26,479 nt of DNA, taken from contig BFEA01000150.1 of the NCBI GenBank assembly GCA_003427395.1, forward strand, positions 2,696,255-2,722,733, in the 5' to 3' direction. The notes beneath the pieces were generated by a model. The model did no database searches, had not been told where the DNA came from, and saw only the letters and a program-made list of their open reading frames with translations. Position numbers and translations under genes: made by a program. This document shows positions 1 through 8,472 of this stretch, in pieces; position 1 is the stretch's first letter, and every line of letters starts with the position of its first letter. The stretch is from Chara braunii. Lineage: Eukaryota > Streptophyta > Charophyceae > Charales > Characeae.

Positions 1-75
1 AGACCAGAGGCAGCGCCACATCAGCATGCCATGAAGACCGGAGGCAGCGCCACATCAGCCTTTCAGCATGCCATG
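1..75. repeat. Two-copy direct repeat (34 and 41 bp)
   Basis: Two adjacent copies start at 1 and 35. Both contain GGCAGCGCCACATCAGC and end in CAGCATGCCATG. The second copy carries about 7 extra bases (CTTTCAG). The array may continue to the left of the window. No coding role is visible. Confidence 0.7.
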
Positions 76-260
76 GCGAATGCCAGCATGCTGCCTCTTT
101 CCCGTGCCGTCATCCGCAACGTCTGTACACAACTAACATATAGCCAGCGTCGCGCCAGCCTGAAGCCAGTGTTACAGCAGTATAGCAAGACTGAGTGCTG
201 ACTACCTCGAGGCCAGTCTTTAAGTAGCTTTTTGACGAGGCTCTCTGGCCTCGGGTCTCC

Positions 261-429
261 TTCCTTGGACCTGATGCTGTTTGGGTACCTGCATACAAAC
301 AGATGATACAGTTGCAAACTTCTTCCTTGGACCTGATGCTGTCTGGGTACCTGCATACAAACAGATGATACAGTTGCAGACTTCTTCCTTGGACCTGATG
401 CTGTCTGGGTACCTGCATACAAACAGATG
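261..429. repeat. 62-bp tandem repeat, 2.7 copies
   Basis: Copies begin at 261, 323 and 385, each with TTCCTTGGACCTGATGCTGT; the last is cut off near 429. The copies are nearly identical, so the amplification is recent. The unit length is not a multiple of 3, so repeat number would shift any reading frame. On the minus strand each unit carries TTTGTATGCAG followed by GTACC, which resembles a splice acceptor. I could not tie it to a gene. Confidence 0.85.
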
Positions 430-488
430 TGTGTGCTTGACCAGCGGCCTGGGCTAGGTACTTTTGGACTTTGACTGTTGGGTGGACC

Positions 489-512
489 GACAGTTGACTG
501 AAGTCAACTGTC
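489..512. repeat. Perfect 11-bp inverted repeat (hairpin)
   Basis: The arms GACAGTTGACT and AGTCAACTGTC are exact reverse complements separated by GA. It lies in unassigned sequence. There is no T-run next to it, so it is not an obvious Pol III terminator. Confidence 0.7.
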
Positions 513-682
513 ATGCGCCCAGGCCCTGAATTCATGTAAGGGCCCTTTTTGCCCCTTTGTTCGGCCTGGACTGAGGGCAGCCAGGTTGGCCCTTTGAAAA
601 CCTCAGCTTCCATGAGACATATGGCATGGGTTGTTGCACGAGCACCACTATTGCATCCGCCTTAGACGTGGCCTCACACAAG

Positions 683-699
683 CTTCTGAAAAACAGAAG
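683..699. repeat. 6-bp hairpin with A5/T5 loop downstream of the U6-like sequence
   Basis: CTTCTG-AAAAA-CAGAAG on the plus strand reads CTTCTG-TTTTT-CAGAAG on the minus strand, 9 bases past the end of the recognisable U6 homology. A T5 run could stop RNA polymerase III. Function is inferred only. Confidence 0.4.
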
Positions 700-707
700 G
701 TAAGCCT

Positions 708-781
708 TGCATGTCATTTTTGCACTAGGCCATGCTAATCTTCTCTGCATCGTTCCAATTTTAACAGATGTCCCGAAGGAC
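708..781 (-). pseudogene. U6: U6 snRNA-derived sequence, 3' end missing
   Basis: Read on the minus strand from 781, the sequence follows U6 spliceosomal RNA: the 5' stem GTCCTTCGGGACAT, then AAAATTGGAACGAT, then GCAGAGAAGATTAGCATGG, then a diverged equivalent of the CCTGCGCAAGGATGACACGCA region. U6 is the catalytic snRNA of the spliceosome. Homology stops near 708 after about 74 of roughly 100 nt, so the 3' part with its oligo-U end is not recognisable. The invariant ACAGAGA box reads GCAGAGA, while the AGC triad is kept. One G/C pair of the 5' stem-loop is lost relative to typical plant U6. No upstream TATA is seen. A tRNA-like sequence lies directly 5' on the same strand. I read it as a retroposed or chimeric U6 copy rather than a functional gene; the assignment to U6 itself is secure. 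Confidence 0.85.
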
Positions 782-814
782 CACGCCGCGCGACGGCCTT
801 GAGATATCGCCATC

Positions 815-905
815 GAGTTGAACCGGATTGAGGCAATTCAAACTATTTGGTTTTGCTCGGTCTGTACTTCACAGTTCAATGTTTTACCCACTGAGCTAGG
901 CTTTC
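815..905 (-). ncRNA. tRNA-like Pol III promoter module (possible SINE head)
   Basis: On the minus strand TAGCTCAGTGGG (887-898) fits the tRNA box A consensus, and GGTTCAACTC (815-824) fits box B (GGTTCRANYC). The boxes start 74 nt apart, longer than in an ordinary tRNA. The D-stem (GCTC against AAAC) and anticodon stem do not pair properly, so this is not an intact tRNA. Such diverged tRNA heads drive SINE transcription. The U6-derived sequence begins 33 nt after box B on the same strand. It could be a chance pair of boxes in a degenerate tRNA; a fold search would decide. Confidence 0.45.
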
Positions 906-909
906 GGGT

Positions 910-1879
910 CCATGCCTGTCCCGAGAGCCGGTACCAGGTCATCAAATAAAAATAGTAAAGAAAAAAAACCGATGAGAAAGGATGAAGAGACCCGTTGGTA
1001 CTCCCTTGGTCCTGCCAGTTGGGCCCGCAATCGAACTTCCCAGCAAAACTAAGGGGGATAGCCGTGCGGGACCCTCAACCCCTCAATTTCCTCCATATGA
1101 CGCTCCTCCACTCCTTCGAAGTCAGTTGCTGGCCTCGATCCTTGGGTCTTCAAAGTCTCAGTTCAAAGTCATAACCTATAGGGCTAGGCCCAATCTTAGA
1201 TGTATTAGGCGCGGACTTGGTTATAAAGACGTCTGTTTTCAGGCTTAGGCCTGTTGAACTGTACTAAGGTTGTATTTAGGCACACTGGCCATCTCAAAGG
1301 CTCCTATGTGTCGACCCTTACCGTATGAAGGGGTCAATTTTACCTGTCGCCGTCGTGCATGTGGCACAACCGCGCCGTTACATAGCAATCCCGACCTCCT
1401 CACTAGGCTTCCTTTCCCCGAAAAATCGTACCTTTATCACCTAAATGTCGGGAAACCTCCAACTTTTATAGTGCCCCTCCCGTGGCTTCTACCGTTGACT
1501 AAATGCCATAGTCGACCAAGGAAATCAGGTACTATGCACCCCACTGATCCTAGTCCTGTAACAAATAAGTCACGCGGATCTGATAACTAAATTGTAGCCC
1601 TGACTATCCAAATGCTGGCTTTGAATACGAATGTGCTTTGCATGTTCCTACTGCAGTCGCCTAGTTTACTCTACTAGGCGCGGATACCGCTCTCACAATT
1701 TTTGCAAGATGTCCGCCTAAACTCGTTCGTGCCCTCGAAGTGCACGCTCACACTCTCTAATCAATTCAAAGGCGTGTGCCACTCCCAACCCCTGAGAATT
1801 GGCTGTGGTCACATAGAAATGAGGCACGCTTTGAATATCATCAACAACGCACTTTCTGTGGGATGCAAAAATGTGCCCA
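910..1879. other. Unassigned sequence
   Basis: Two open frames (982-1248 and 1270-1590, plus strand) lie here, but their translations show no domain, no compositional sign of coding and no splice context I trust. I see no repeat or RNA gene. Confidence 0.5.
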
Positions 1880-1933
1880 AATACCCTTGTAAGGGTATTC
1901 GGGCCGACAGCGCTGCTCACTTCTGAGCAGCGC
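1880..1933. repeat. Two adjacent perfect hairpins
   Basis: AATACCCTT-GT-AAGGGTATT (1880-1899) is a 9-bp stem with a 2-base loop. Eleven bases later GCGCTGCTCA-CTTC-TGAGCAGCGC (1910-1933) is a 10-bp stem with a 4-base loop. Both are mismatch-free. Function is unknown. Confidence 0.75.
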
Positions 1934-2146
1934 ACTGTAGTTCTGAGGTTATCCTGACAATTCGAGACTCTGAGTTTAATAATCAGTGTGATACTGGGTT
2001 TGGACTATCATCGTTTCATGGATGTGATCTACTCGGCTTTTCTTTATGACCGGTTGCGAGGGTTGAGTGGAGTGAATTGCACTTTCAGTGTTCTCGTATC
2101 ACATGGTCAAGTCTTCCGCTGTGTTTCTCTCTCCCTGTGCGGTGTG
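1934..2146. other. Unassigned spacer
   Basis: No credible coding frame, RNA gene or repeat is seen between the paired hairpins and the 95-bp repeat. Confidence 0.4.
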
Positions 2147-2336
2147 ATACTCCTATCCTCTCCCCTTCCTTCTGTGTATGTATGGGCATACCTGGAAGTC
2201 TATGTGAGTGAGTGTTGGTCTTCAGACAACGAACAACCAAAATACTCCTATCCTCTCCCCTTCCTTTTGTGTATGTATGGGCTTACCTGGAAGTCTATGT
2301 GAGGGAGTGTTGGTCTTCAGACAACGGACAACCAGA
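2147..2336. repeat. 95-bp tandem duplication
   Basis: Two copies start at 2147 and 2242 with ATACTCCTATCC and share TGTGTATGTATGGGC and CCTGGAAGTCTATGTGAG, differing at only a few positions. No gene is recognised in it. Confidence 0.85.
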
Positions 2337-2371
2337 ATTCTTAGAGGGCCGGGGATTGCCGGTTGAGAGCC

Positions 2372-2449
2372 GGTTAATGGAGGCCTCAATTTTCAGACCA
2401 GTTGTCAGGCCATTTATAACAAAACCCAAGGGTCATTTTAACCAAAGCC
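2372..2449 (+). repeat. Dispersed repeat, about 79% identical to 18565-18642
   Basis: This 78-bp block aligns without gaps to a block inside the LINE at 18565-18642; I count about 16 mismatches by eye. Shared runs include GCCATTTATA and AAGGGTCATTTTAA. It starts GGTTAATGGAGG where the LINE copy starts GGTTAACGGAGA. This shows that the block is a mobile or dispersed sequence, not part of the LINE coding region. Confidence 0.75.
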
Positions 2450-2665
2450 GGTTCGAAGAAGAACTGCAAGAGGGACACCGGGTGGAGATTGAAAGAGATT
2501 ATCAGTTGTTTTTTCACGAATGGACCAAGGTAGACCCTGACGACCCGTTACGCCCTGCCCAGGAATTTGCAGACACCTTCCCCCCCACTCGTTGTCTCTG
2601 GAGGAAGTGCTACCTGAGCCACTGTCCCCGGCTCCCGGCTGAACAGGGCTCTCCCCTTTTCCTCC
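2450..2665. other. Unassigned sequence upstream of a TATA-like site
   Basis: A plus-strand open frame runs through from 2212 to 2766, but its first part is the tandem repeat and the rest matches no domain I know. Confidence 0.4.
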
Positions 2666-2675
2666 TGCAGTTTCA

Positions 2676-2684
2676 CCTATATAA
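2676..2684 (+). promoter_or_regulatory. TATA-box-like site
   Basis: CCTATATAATCC is a good core TATA context about 1.27 kb before the gag-like frame at 3950. It could be the promoter of that older retroelement, but I could not find LTR borders to prove it. Confidence 0.3.
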
Positions 2685-2892
2685 TCCTATATTTTCTCAG
2701 TTCATTCCTGTCCATCTCAGTTTATTTCATGTCAGTTCAGCTCAATGGACGCCACGAGGAGAGTAGATGGCGGGGAAGGGCTGGGTGATGGGAGATGGAG
2801 GGAGTCTCCACCGGTGCCCCCCGGTGCCCCCCCCCCTCAAATACCCGACCGTGCCACAGGAGAGGAAGGGAGATAAAGTTCGGATATGGGAT

Positions 2893-2984
2893 GCTGGACC
2901 CGGTTTCCAGCACAGTGGTGTCATGTTCAATGATGTAAAAATTTGTAAAGATGTATTCATGGGACGCTGGACCCGGTTTCCAGC
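2893..2984. repeat. Twin identical hairpins 73 bp apart
   Basis: GCTGGACCCGGTTTCCAGC occurs identically at 2893-2911 and 2966-2984. Each copy is itself an inverted repeat (GCTGGA/TCCAGC around ACCCGGT). The intervening sequence is not repeated, so the hairpin has been kept or copied as a unit. Confidence 0.75.
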
Positions 2985-3949
2985 AGGTGATGCTCCCCAC
3001 CAATAGATGGAACGGTCCATCAGGCAAAGCCTCAATCCCGGTGGTTCTCTTACCACCAACAGGATAGAGGTCTTGTACGAGGGTCCTTTTCCCCCCAAAA
3101 AAAGGTTGAAAAGCGAAATTCAAACTGTGGGACAGCCATAGCCAATTTCCCCTACCTATCATCGTTGACTTCTACTAACCCTGTTTGACCTCCTTTCTGA
3201 CTCAAATTTTATCTGTGACTGCCTTACAGTATTGCGATTCATCTTGTGTAGTGAATTGACGAGTTCAGGGTATTGTTGTTAGTGATAATGCAAATTTGAA
3301 TTTTGCGCTGACATAGTTGAAGCTTGGCTAGCCTAGGGTCATTCATAACTTCAATTTTGTTCGTCAGAATTCAATTTTGTCAGTCCCTGGTAAATTGCAA
3401 TTCAGCATACAGTCAGTATCTGAAATCGAACAGTCAAATTTGATGTTCCAAGTCAGTTACAGTGAAAATTGTAATTCGCCATACCCAGGGTATGGCATAC
3501 AGGGTCATACAGTGGTGAAGTCTCCAGGGTAGGTCTAAAAATAGGATTTCCTGTAAATCGTTCCATCTTGGTCATCAGTGGACACTCGCCTATCCCTAAT
3601 TAGTAATTAGTCACTCTGTTTAACTTCTAATCGCTACTAATCAGTCCAAGACTGCATCCTGGTTGTAATTAGTCTAAGATTTGCAGTTATTGCATGCAAT
3701 TGTTGTGTCAGGGCAGGGATTGGAAAATCGTGAAATGATGTTGCTGAGTCTACTCTAAACTGACCCTGAACCTCAAGCGGTCTGCAGAGACTGAGCACTC
3801 ACTTGCTCAGATTAACCAACTTTCTCCCTTCAGACAGGTGACAGTAATTGGACGAGTACTGTAGAGAAAATTCAATTCCTGTTACCTCGTGTCTATTTTT
3901 TTGTTTATTTGTTTATTTTTATTTTATCTGAATTGTGGGGTAAATTAAA
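2985..3949. other. Unassigned sequence, possible retroelement leader
   Basis: AT-rich sequence with no credible ORF, lying between the TATA-like site and the gag-like frame. It contains an odd-centred perfect palindrome at 3479-3495 (CCATACCC-A-GGGTATGG). No primer-binding site matching plant initiator tRNA-Met was seen here. Confidence 0.4.
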
Positions 3950-4276
3950 ATGACAGATGCTGAGAAGGGAGAGGCTTCTGATGTGAAGCCCCATATTCCG
4001 CTTGACCCTTTAGAGGCTGAACTGCGGGCCCAGGAGGAGAAACTCCGCCAACAGGCCCAGACAGTTGAGGCTCTAAAGGCTGAGCTTAAGAGGAAAGAAG
4101 AAGCAGCTCAGAAGGAGGCCAGGAAAAAGCTGCTAACTGCTGATGTAGAGAAGGTCAGGACTAGTGGTACTTCCAACTAGTACAATAAGGACATGGCTAA
4201 GTTCATCCTTCTACAGGATGATATTCACCGTTCTTATTTTACTAACTGGGATGAGAGAATCATAACACTAACCTAG
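3950..4276 (+). pseudogene. Gag-like N-terminal fragment of a second retroelement
   Basis: The frame opens at ATG 3950 after an AT-rich leader (repeated TTTATTTGTTTATT). It encodes a highly charged stretch: heptad-like L/A/E/K/Q repeats from about residue 22 to 64 predict a coiled coil, as in the N-terminal part of many LTR-element Gag proteins. A stop at 4178 interrupts the frame, which then continues in phase for about 32 more codons (including DDIHRSYFTNWDE) to a second stop at 4274. No capsid domain, zinc knuckle or pol follows, so the element is truncated. The Gag assignment is inferred from composition and context; a host coiled-coil gene fragment is the alternative. Confidence 0.4.
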
Positions 4277-4866
4277 CTGCTACTTAGTGTTTTGGAACAA
4301 CGTGGGTCTAGCCTACCGCTACGCCTTGCTGCAACCCACAAAGCCACGACCACAGGTAAGTACCAGGATTGAGGCCTTCCAAGCGTACAAGTACTCTGGC
4401 GGGTCACATGCACACCCAAGCAATCATGCACTCAGACAAACACACGGAAACCAGCAAGCACACACACTCACAGACTTGTAAATCTTAGCAGAAAGTGGGA
4501 ATCTCAGCAACTCACACATTCCAGCGGCAAAACTCAGAAATCAGCAGAGTTCTCAGTCTGTGCTTTTGCAGGTCATTACAGTATTGACATGTCTCACTTT
4601 CTCTGTTGCCTGGCTCTGTGTCCAGTAAAGGAAGGGGAGGCAGTGGTGACAACAACAAAAGCTGGTCCGAGTGGCAAATCAGGCGAAAGGAAGGTATGAA
4701 ATACTATGAATGGCAACGTACATGTTTTCGTTGTTTGTGATGAACCCGATGTCTCTCTTTAGGTTGCCACGTCGTAGAAACGTGAGAGGTAGCCAGCATA
4801 ACCTTTGTATGGCTGGTGTTGGCTTTGGCTTGGGGGAAAAGGAGAATTTGTTTTCTGTGAACTCTC
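4277..4866. other. Unassigned sequence with isolated splice-like motifs
   Basis: CCACAG/GTAAGTACC near 4354 is a perfect donor consensus after a short open stretch. Near 4625 and 4694 TGTCCAG and AAG/GTATGA could border a small exon. The encoded peptides are not recognised, so I do not call exons. Confidence 0.3.
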
Positions 4867-4873
4867 TATAAAG
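4867..4873 (+). promoter_or_regulatory. TATA box candidate
   Basis: CTCTATAAAGACC matches the plant TATA consensus and lies 78 bases before the ATG at 4951. It could be a host promoter next to the LINE target site, or chance. Confidence 0.3.
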
Positions 4874-4941
4874 ACCAGGTCTAGTTGCAAAATCTTAGTA
4901 AGGGACAAGCAAAGAGCTTGAGAATAGACAACTGGTGAGAC

Positions 4942-4955
4942 AAACTGAGCATGAA
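4942..4955 (+). repeat. Candidate LINE target-site duplication, left copy
   Basis: AAACTGAGCATGAA is exactly repeated at 24030-24043, directly after the poly(A) run. It starts with A residues, as expected of an L1-type endonuclease target. If real, it places the LINE 5' end near 4956. Confidence 0.45.
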
Positions 4956-5292
4956 AAGGGGTGGAATTGAGGAAGGAACAGAAGCAGCGAGGGAGAAAGC
5001 CCTAAAAGAAGGAAAGACAGAAAAGAGAGGTGGAAAGACTGATACGAAGGCGCCTTCGTCACCTACTCATCAAGAAGAGAATGAAGAGACAAGTAACGAG
5101 TCCAGAGAGGTAAGATCTTTCCTTTTTTTTTTCATCCAGCTATCGGCAAGGGAAAATCCCAAGTCAACAATCAACGGAGCAGCCAGAGAGACAAACGAGG
5201 GCAACGACTCAATCACAACGCCGCGCACGGACCGCCTTCGCCTCAACCAAGGTAGAGACAAAAGGAGGTTCAAGCATAGCATATTTTTCTGA
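4951..5292 (+). CDS. Hypothetical Lys/Glu-rich open frame
   Basis: An ATG at 4951 opens 113 codons. The first 53 are rich in K, E, G and T; a consensus donor (GAGAG/GTAAGAT) follows at 5110, and a pyrimidine-rich acceptor-like stretch ends at 5139. The implied 30-base intron would be too short for plants, so splicing there is doubtful. No domain is recognised. If the 14-base duplication marks the LINE 5' end, the ATG falls inside the duplicated target and this frame would be LINE 5' sequence. It may not be a gene. Confidence 0.2.
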   Translation: MKRGGIEEGTEAAREKALKEGKTEKRGGKTDTKAPSSPTHQEENEETSNESREVRSFLFFFIQLSARENPKSTINGAARETNEGNDSITTPRTDRLRLNQGRDKRRFKHSIFF

Positions 5293-6137
5293 AGTTAGTA
5301 ATAAAGATGACAGCCTAGCACCAGGGTCCTATCATGTGTACTGTAATCTTATGCCAATTACGCACAAAAGGGAAAAGTTGAGTACCGAGGGAAAGCAAAA
5401 CATAGGGAAGTATACAATGGGAAAGACTCTTTTTTAGAGAGTGACAGCAAGGAGCAAGCGTCAAAAGGAATAGAGTGTCGTAGCAGCAAAGCCAAGAGGG
5501 AGCCATAGAAATCCTGCGACTGTCCCCACACTCACAGTAGTGACCACGTACACACACTCCTCCCAGGCTCACAAAATTCGCACCCATCCGCTCACCTATC
5601 ACACTCCGCCGCGGACAATCTCGCCGACAGGATCCAATCTCCCTCCCCTCGGCACTGCTTTAGCATCCCTTCCTCCGCACTGCTCCATAACCCCCACCGA
5701 CAAGAAACTCTACCCTCCCCAACACCTCCTAACGTCATCAACATCAAACACCCCTCTCCCAACGAACGTAACCCCTCTCACCATCCACGCAACCCACAAT
5801 TCAGTTAGGCAACCCACCTGCCTCGCCCATTTCCCCCAGCTACCCCCCTCCAACAAGACACCAGTCACTACCTCAAAACCCAGCAGACAGTCACACACAA
5901 TTTAAACCAAAAGAAATCCTAATGCAGAAGGGACACAAGTAAGAAGGGATTAACCAGGAGACGCTCTGTCCGGATGCTCAAATAAAATACTCTCACACAC
6001 TCCCATCTCGACCATTCTTGATTAATTACCTACGAGCGCGAAAGAAGACTCTACGGGCAACATTCGGATAACTTCTTCAACATTTGATGCGGATCAGCAT
6101 TATTCATTCATTTAACTCGGATCATCATTATTTATTC
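5293..6137. other. Unassigned C- and A-rich sequence
   Basis: From about 5480 to 5900 the plus strand is strongly C-rich and G-poor. The open frame 5540-5905 is a Pro/Thr/Ser low-complexity product of that bias. The strand bias resembles the A/C-rich sense strand of the LINE to the right of the LTR element, which fits but does not prove that this is its 5' part. Confidence 0.4.
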
Positions 6138-6193
6138 TTATTAATTATTCTTATTAATTATTCTTATTAATTATTCTTATTAATTATTCTTAT
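6138..6193. repeat. 13-bp AT minisatellite, target of the LTR element
   Basis: The unit TTATTAATTATTC repeats about four times and ends at the LTR border. The same motif resumes after the 3' LTR (15095-15120). The LTR element therefore inserted within this array. Confidence 0.85.
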
Positions 6194-7196
6194 GCGAGGA
6201 TCTGTGTCCTCGGCAGGCCAAAGGGGCCCTGTTGCGAATGTGCTCGCCCTAAGTGAAGGCGGGCCTAACAAAATCCCGAGAGGCCCTCAGCTGTCAATTT
6301 CGTATTTGGGGTCCAGGCAGTTTCGACGCGCCAGTTGGTTGAGGGAAATACAGGCCGAGCAGCAAGACATCCCAGGGCCTTCCAGGCCTTTCCAAAATGA
6401 TGCAGGCCCTGGACGAGAATCGCAGGCTCATACAGTTGGGAGGACCAACCGAATGAGGCCCAGTAGCTGCAACAGAGGCGCACCATCCTGGGGCCTACCG
6501 GAATCTTCTGGGCCCAGGCCCAGGCCAGCCAGGCTGCGAAGGCAGGCAGGCTCTTTCCATATAGGAAAGAGCTCGTTGCCTGGAGCCTCATTCAGGCACT
6601 TGCTGGCTGGCGGCAGCCTGCTGGAGCTTCTACTCGCGTGCTGGCTGCTAGCGCTGGAGCGAGGTGCTGCGCACGTGAGGTCTTGTGTGCAACAGGGCGC
6701 TGCTGAGGGCAGCGCCATAGCCCAGCCTCCATAGTTGGCTGAGGGCTTGGTTGTACAGTGAGGCGCAGGGGTGGTCTTCGGGTGTACAGAGGGAAGACGT
6801 GGGTGTAAGAAGAGGGAGAGAGGGAGAAGGATGATGATGATGATGATGATGATGTGAGGGCACATACCTGGTATTGGCGATAGTCTGCATTGGGCGACAT
6901 CTTCAAGTACTTCTTGAGCTGCTGACGTCAACAGTTGCATTGTCAATTAGTAGGCAGATTGTAGCTGTGTAGGAAGTAGGCTGGGCGTTGAGCGCCAAGT
7001 AGGGAGATATGGCCTGGACACTCATGTTGGTGGTGGCGAGAGCTGGCTCTCATTGACATTGGTTTTCAGTGTTACGAATCATCATTGGTGTTATATTGGT
7101 GCATTTCTGCTTTCCGGACACTGTGTTACTATCTGGCCTTCAATGTGATTGTGTATTCTGGTTATTGTCATCTCGCTTCTGCTCATTTTCCTTGCA
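6194..7196 (+). repeat. 5' LTR
   Basis: It aligns end to end with 14067-15094. It starts GCGAGGATCTG and ends TCCTTGCA, four bases before the primer-binding site. It contains a (GAT)8 run at 6830-6853, where the 3' copy has 7 units. The 3' LTR is longer mainly because of an extra GTAG...GCAGATT segment near 14840-14860 and a 6-base insertion near 14305. The LTR normally supplies the Pol II promoter and polyadenylation signal; I found no clear TATA box in it. Confidence 0.93.
6923..6930. promoter_or_regulatory. TGACGTCA (CRE/bZIP-type) palindrome in the 5' LTR
   Basis: A perfect CRE-type palindrome. It is also present at the equivalent site in the 3' LTR (14801-14808) and again in the leader at 8092-8099. 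bZIP factors bind this motif in plants; regulation of this element by them is inference. Confidence 0.35.
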
Positions 7197-7199
7197 ATT

Positions 7200-7211
7200 T
7201 GGTATCAGAGC
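7200..7211 (+). other. Primer-binding site, initiator tRNA-Met type
   Basis: TGGTATCAGAGC is complementary to the 3' end of plant initiator tRNA-Met, the standard minus-strand primer of plant LTR retrotransposons. It lies 3 bases after the 5' LTR end. The match fades after 12 bases. Confidence 0.95.
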
Positions 7212-8472
7212 TGGTTTGAACTGCGCTTCATTGGTCATTCGCCATAGCCGTTTGGTGCTTCACATGAGGTGTGGGGCAGTGATAAGGTTTGGGCATTGAA
7301 CAGAAGGCGGCCAAGGGTCGTGTGGGCGCGCTTGGAAGCTATGTGGTGACATTAGGGGTGAACGCTGGATGATGAGAGCTCGCTGATGTGGCATTTAAGC
7401 CGAGGTGGAACTGCATTCTGCTGTTGGTTGTGCCGAGGCAAAGACCAGTCATCATAAATGCACATCAGGTTGCCAGTGTGAAATCTGTGGTTGGGGGCAA
7501 CATTATGAGGTACGTTGCTCTCTTCCTTATCTACCCTCTTCATTGCTTCTGACCGTGAGGAAGTGAGTTCTGTCTTGAGAGTCCTCTCAATGTGAGATGT
7601 CGCGAGCGCTCAACCTTGAGAGTCGACATTCTTCCTGGGCAGCAAGCTGGTGGGAAACGGGCGAAGCCTCTGAAGGGCCCTGGACGAAGCACTCGGGTCA
7701 CGGTCACCATGCCAAACCGCTGGGACTAGTACACGCATGCTTGGCCGCAAGCCCTTGGTTCTGCTGCTGCGCAATAGAGGTCATGCAGGGCATGCCAGCC
7801 CTTTGGACAGACGCTTACCGGACCGTCTTTAAATATTTCTGGTGGGGACTCGGTGTTGATTCTGGCTGTGATCATCGTCCTGTCTGCGATGTTAAATAAT
7901 TCCTGCGGACCTTGGGGGCTGTCCTTGAACTGCCTCTTGATCAACCAGATCAAACTGGGTGTAAGGCTCGTTGCATGTGAGGATAAATAAGGTGCAGGGG
8001 CTGGCAGGTTCGGCGTAGACTTGGGGCACAGGGGTGGGCCGGATTGCGCACCTTCAGACACGCTGCTCAACCAGATGCTTATGACGTCAACACAAAGTGA
8101 CTACTCAAGAGGGATACAGGGGGAGGGTTGGATTCCCGTAACTGTTCGCTGTGGCACTAATTAGATGAATTGCCATCCAGCATACATCTCCACAGGTAAT
8201 TATTTTTATTTTGATTACTTAATTGTACGGACTTGTTAACAACTGACAGATAGCTGCAGATAGGTTAGTTTCCTTCCTTGCTGCATTGCATGTTGTGTAA
8301 GAGTAATCTAAAAATAAAATTGAAATTACCTGTAGGACCCGACATTGATTGCTGGTTACCACTTGACTACTTCTCTCTAGGTTTATCAGAAATAGCTGAT
8401 TGTTCATACCCGGTTATATGTCATGCTGAGGTAGGATTCAATGTGGACTTTAGATCACTGATACTGTAGCTT
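7212..8472 (+). other. Long untranslated leader of the LTR element
   Basis: About 1.26 kb lie between the PBS and the first gag ATG. Open frames in it (for example 7597-7899) show no recognisable domain. Leaders usually hold packaging and dimerisation signals; none can be pointed to here. Confidence 0.5.

Noticed and set aside
261-429. 62-bp repeats as a CRISPR array
   Set aside because: The copies are contiguous with no unique spacers, and the context is eukaryotic.
815-905. A functional tRNA gene (anticodon loop ACTGTGA)
   Set aside because: D and anticodon stems do not pair and the box A to box B spacing is too long, so only a tRNA-like head is claimed.
4951-5109. First exon of a host gene with TATA at 4867 and donor at 5110
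   Set aside because: The only nearby acceptor leaves a 30-base intron and the ATG falls in the candidate LINE target duplication; kept only as a low-confidence frame.
5540-5905. Pro/Thr-rich 121-codon open frame
   Set aside because: Explained by the C-rich, G-poor strand bias of the region; no domain, no promoter and no splice support.
6592-6946. Minus-strand frames with poly-His, poly-Ile or poly-Ser runs in the LTR
   Set aside because: They are translations of the ATC/GAT microsatellite in the LTR; the same occurs in the 3' LTR. No independent coding evidence.
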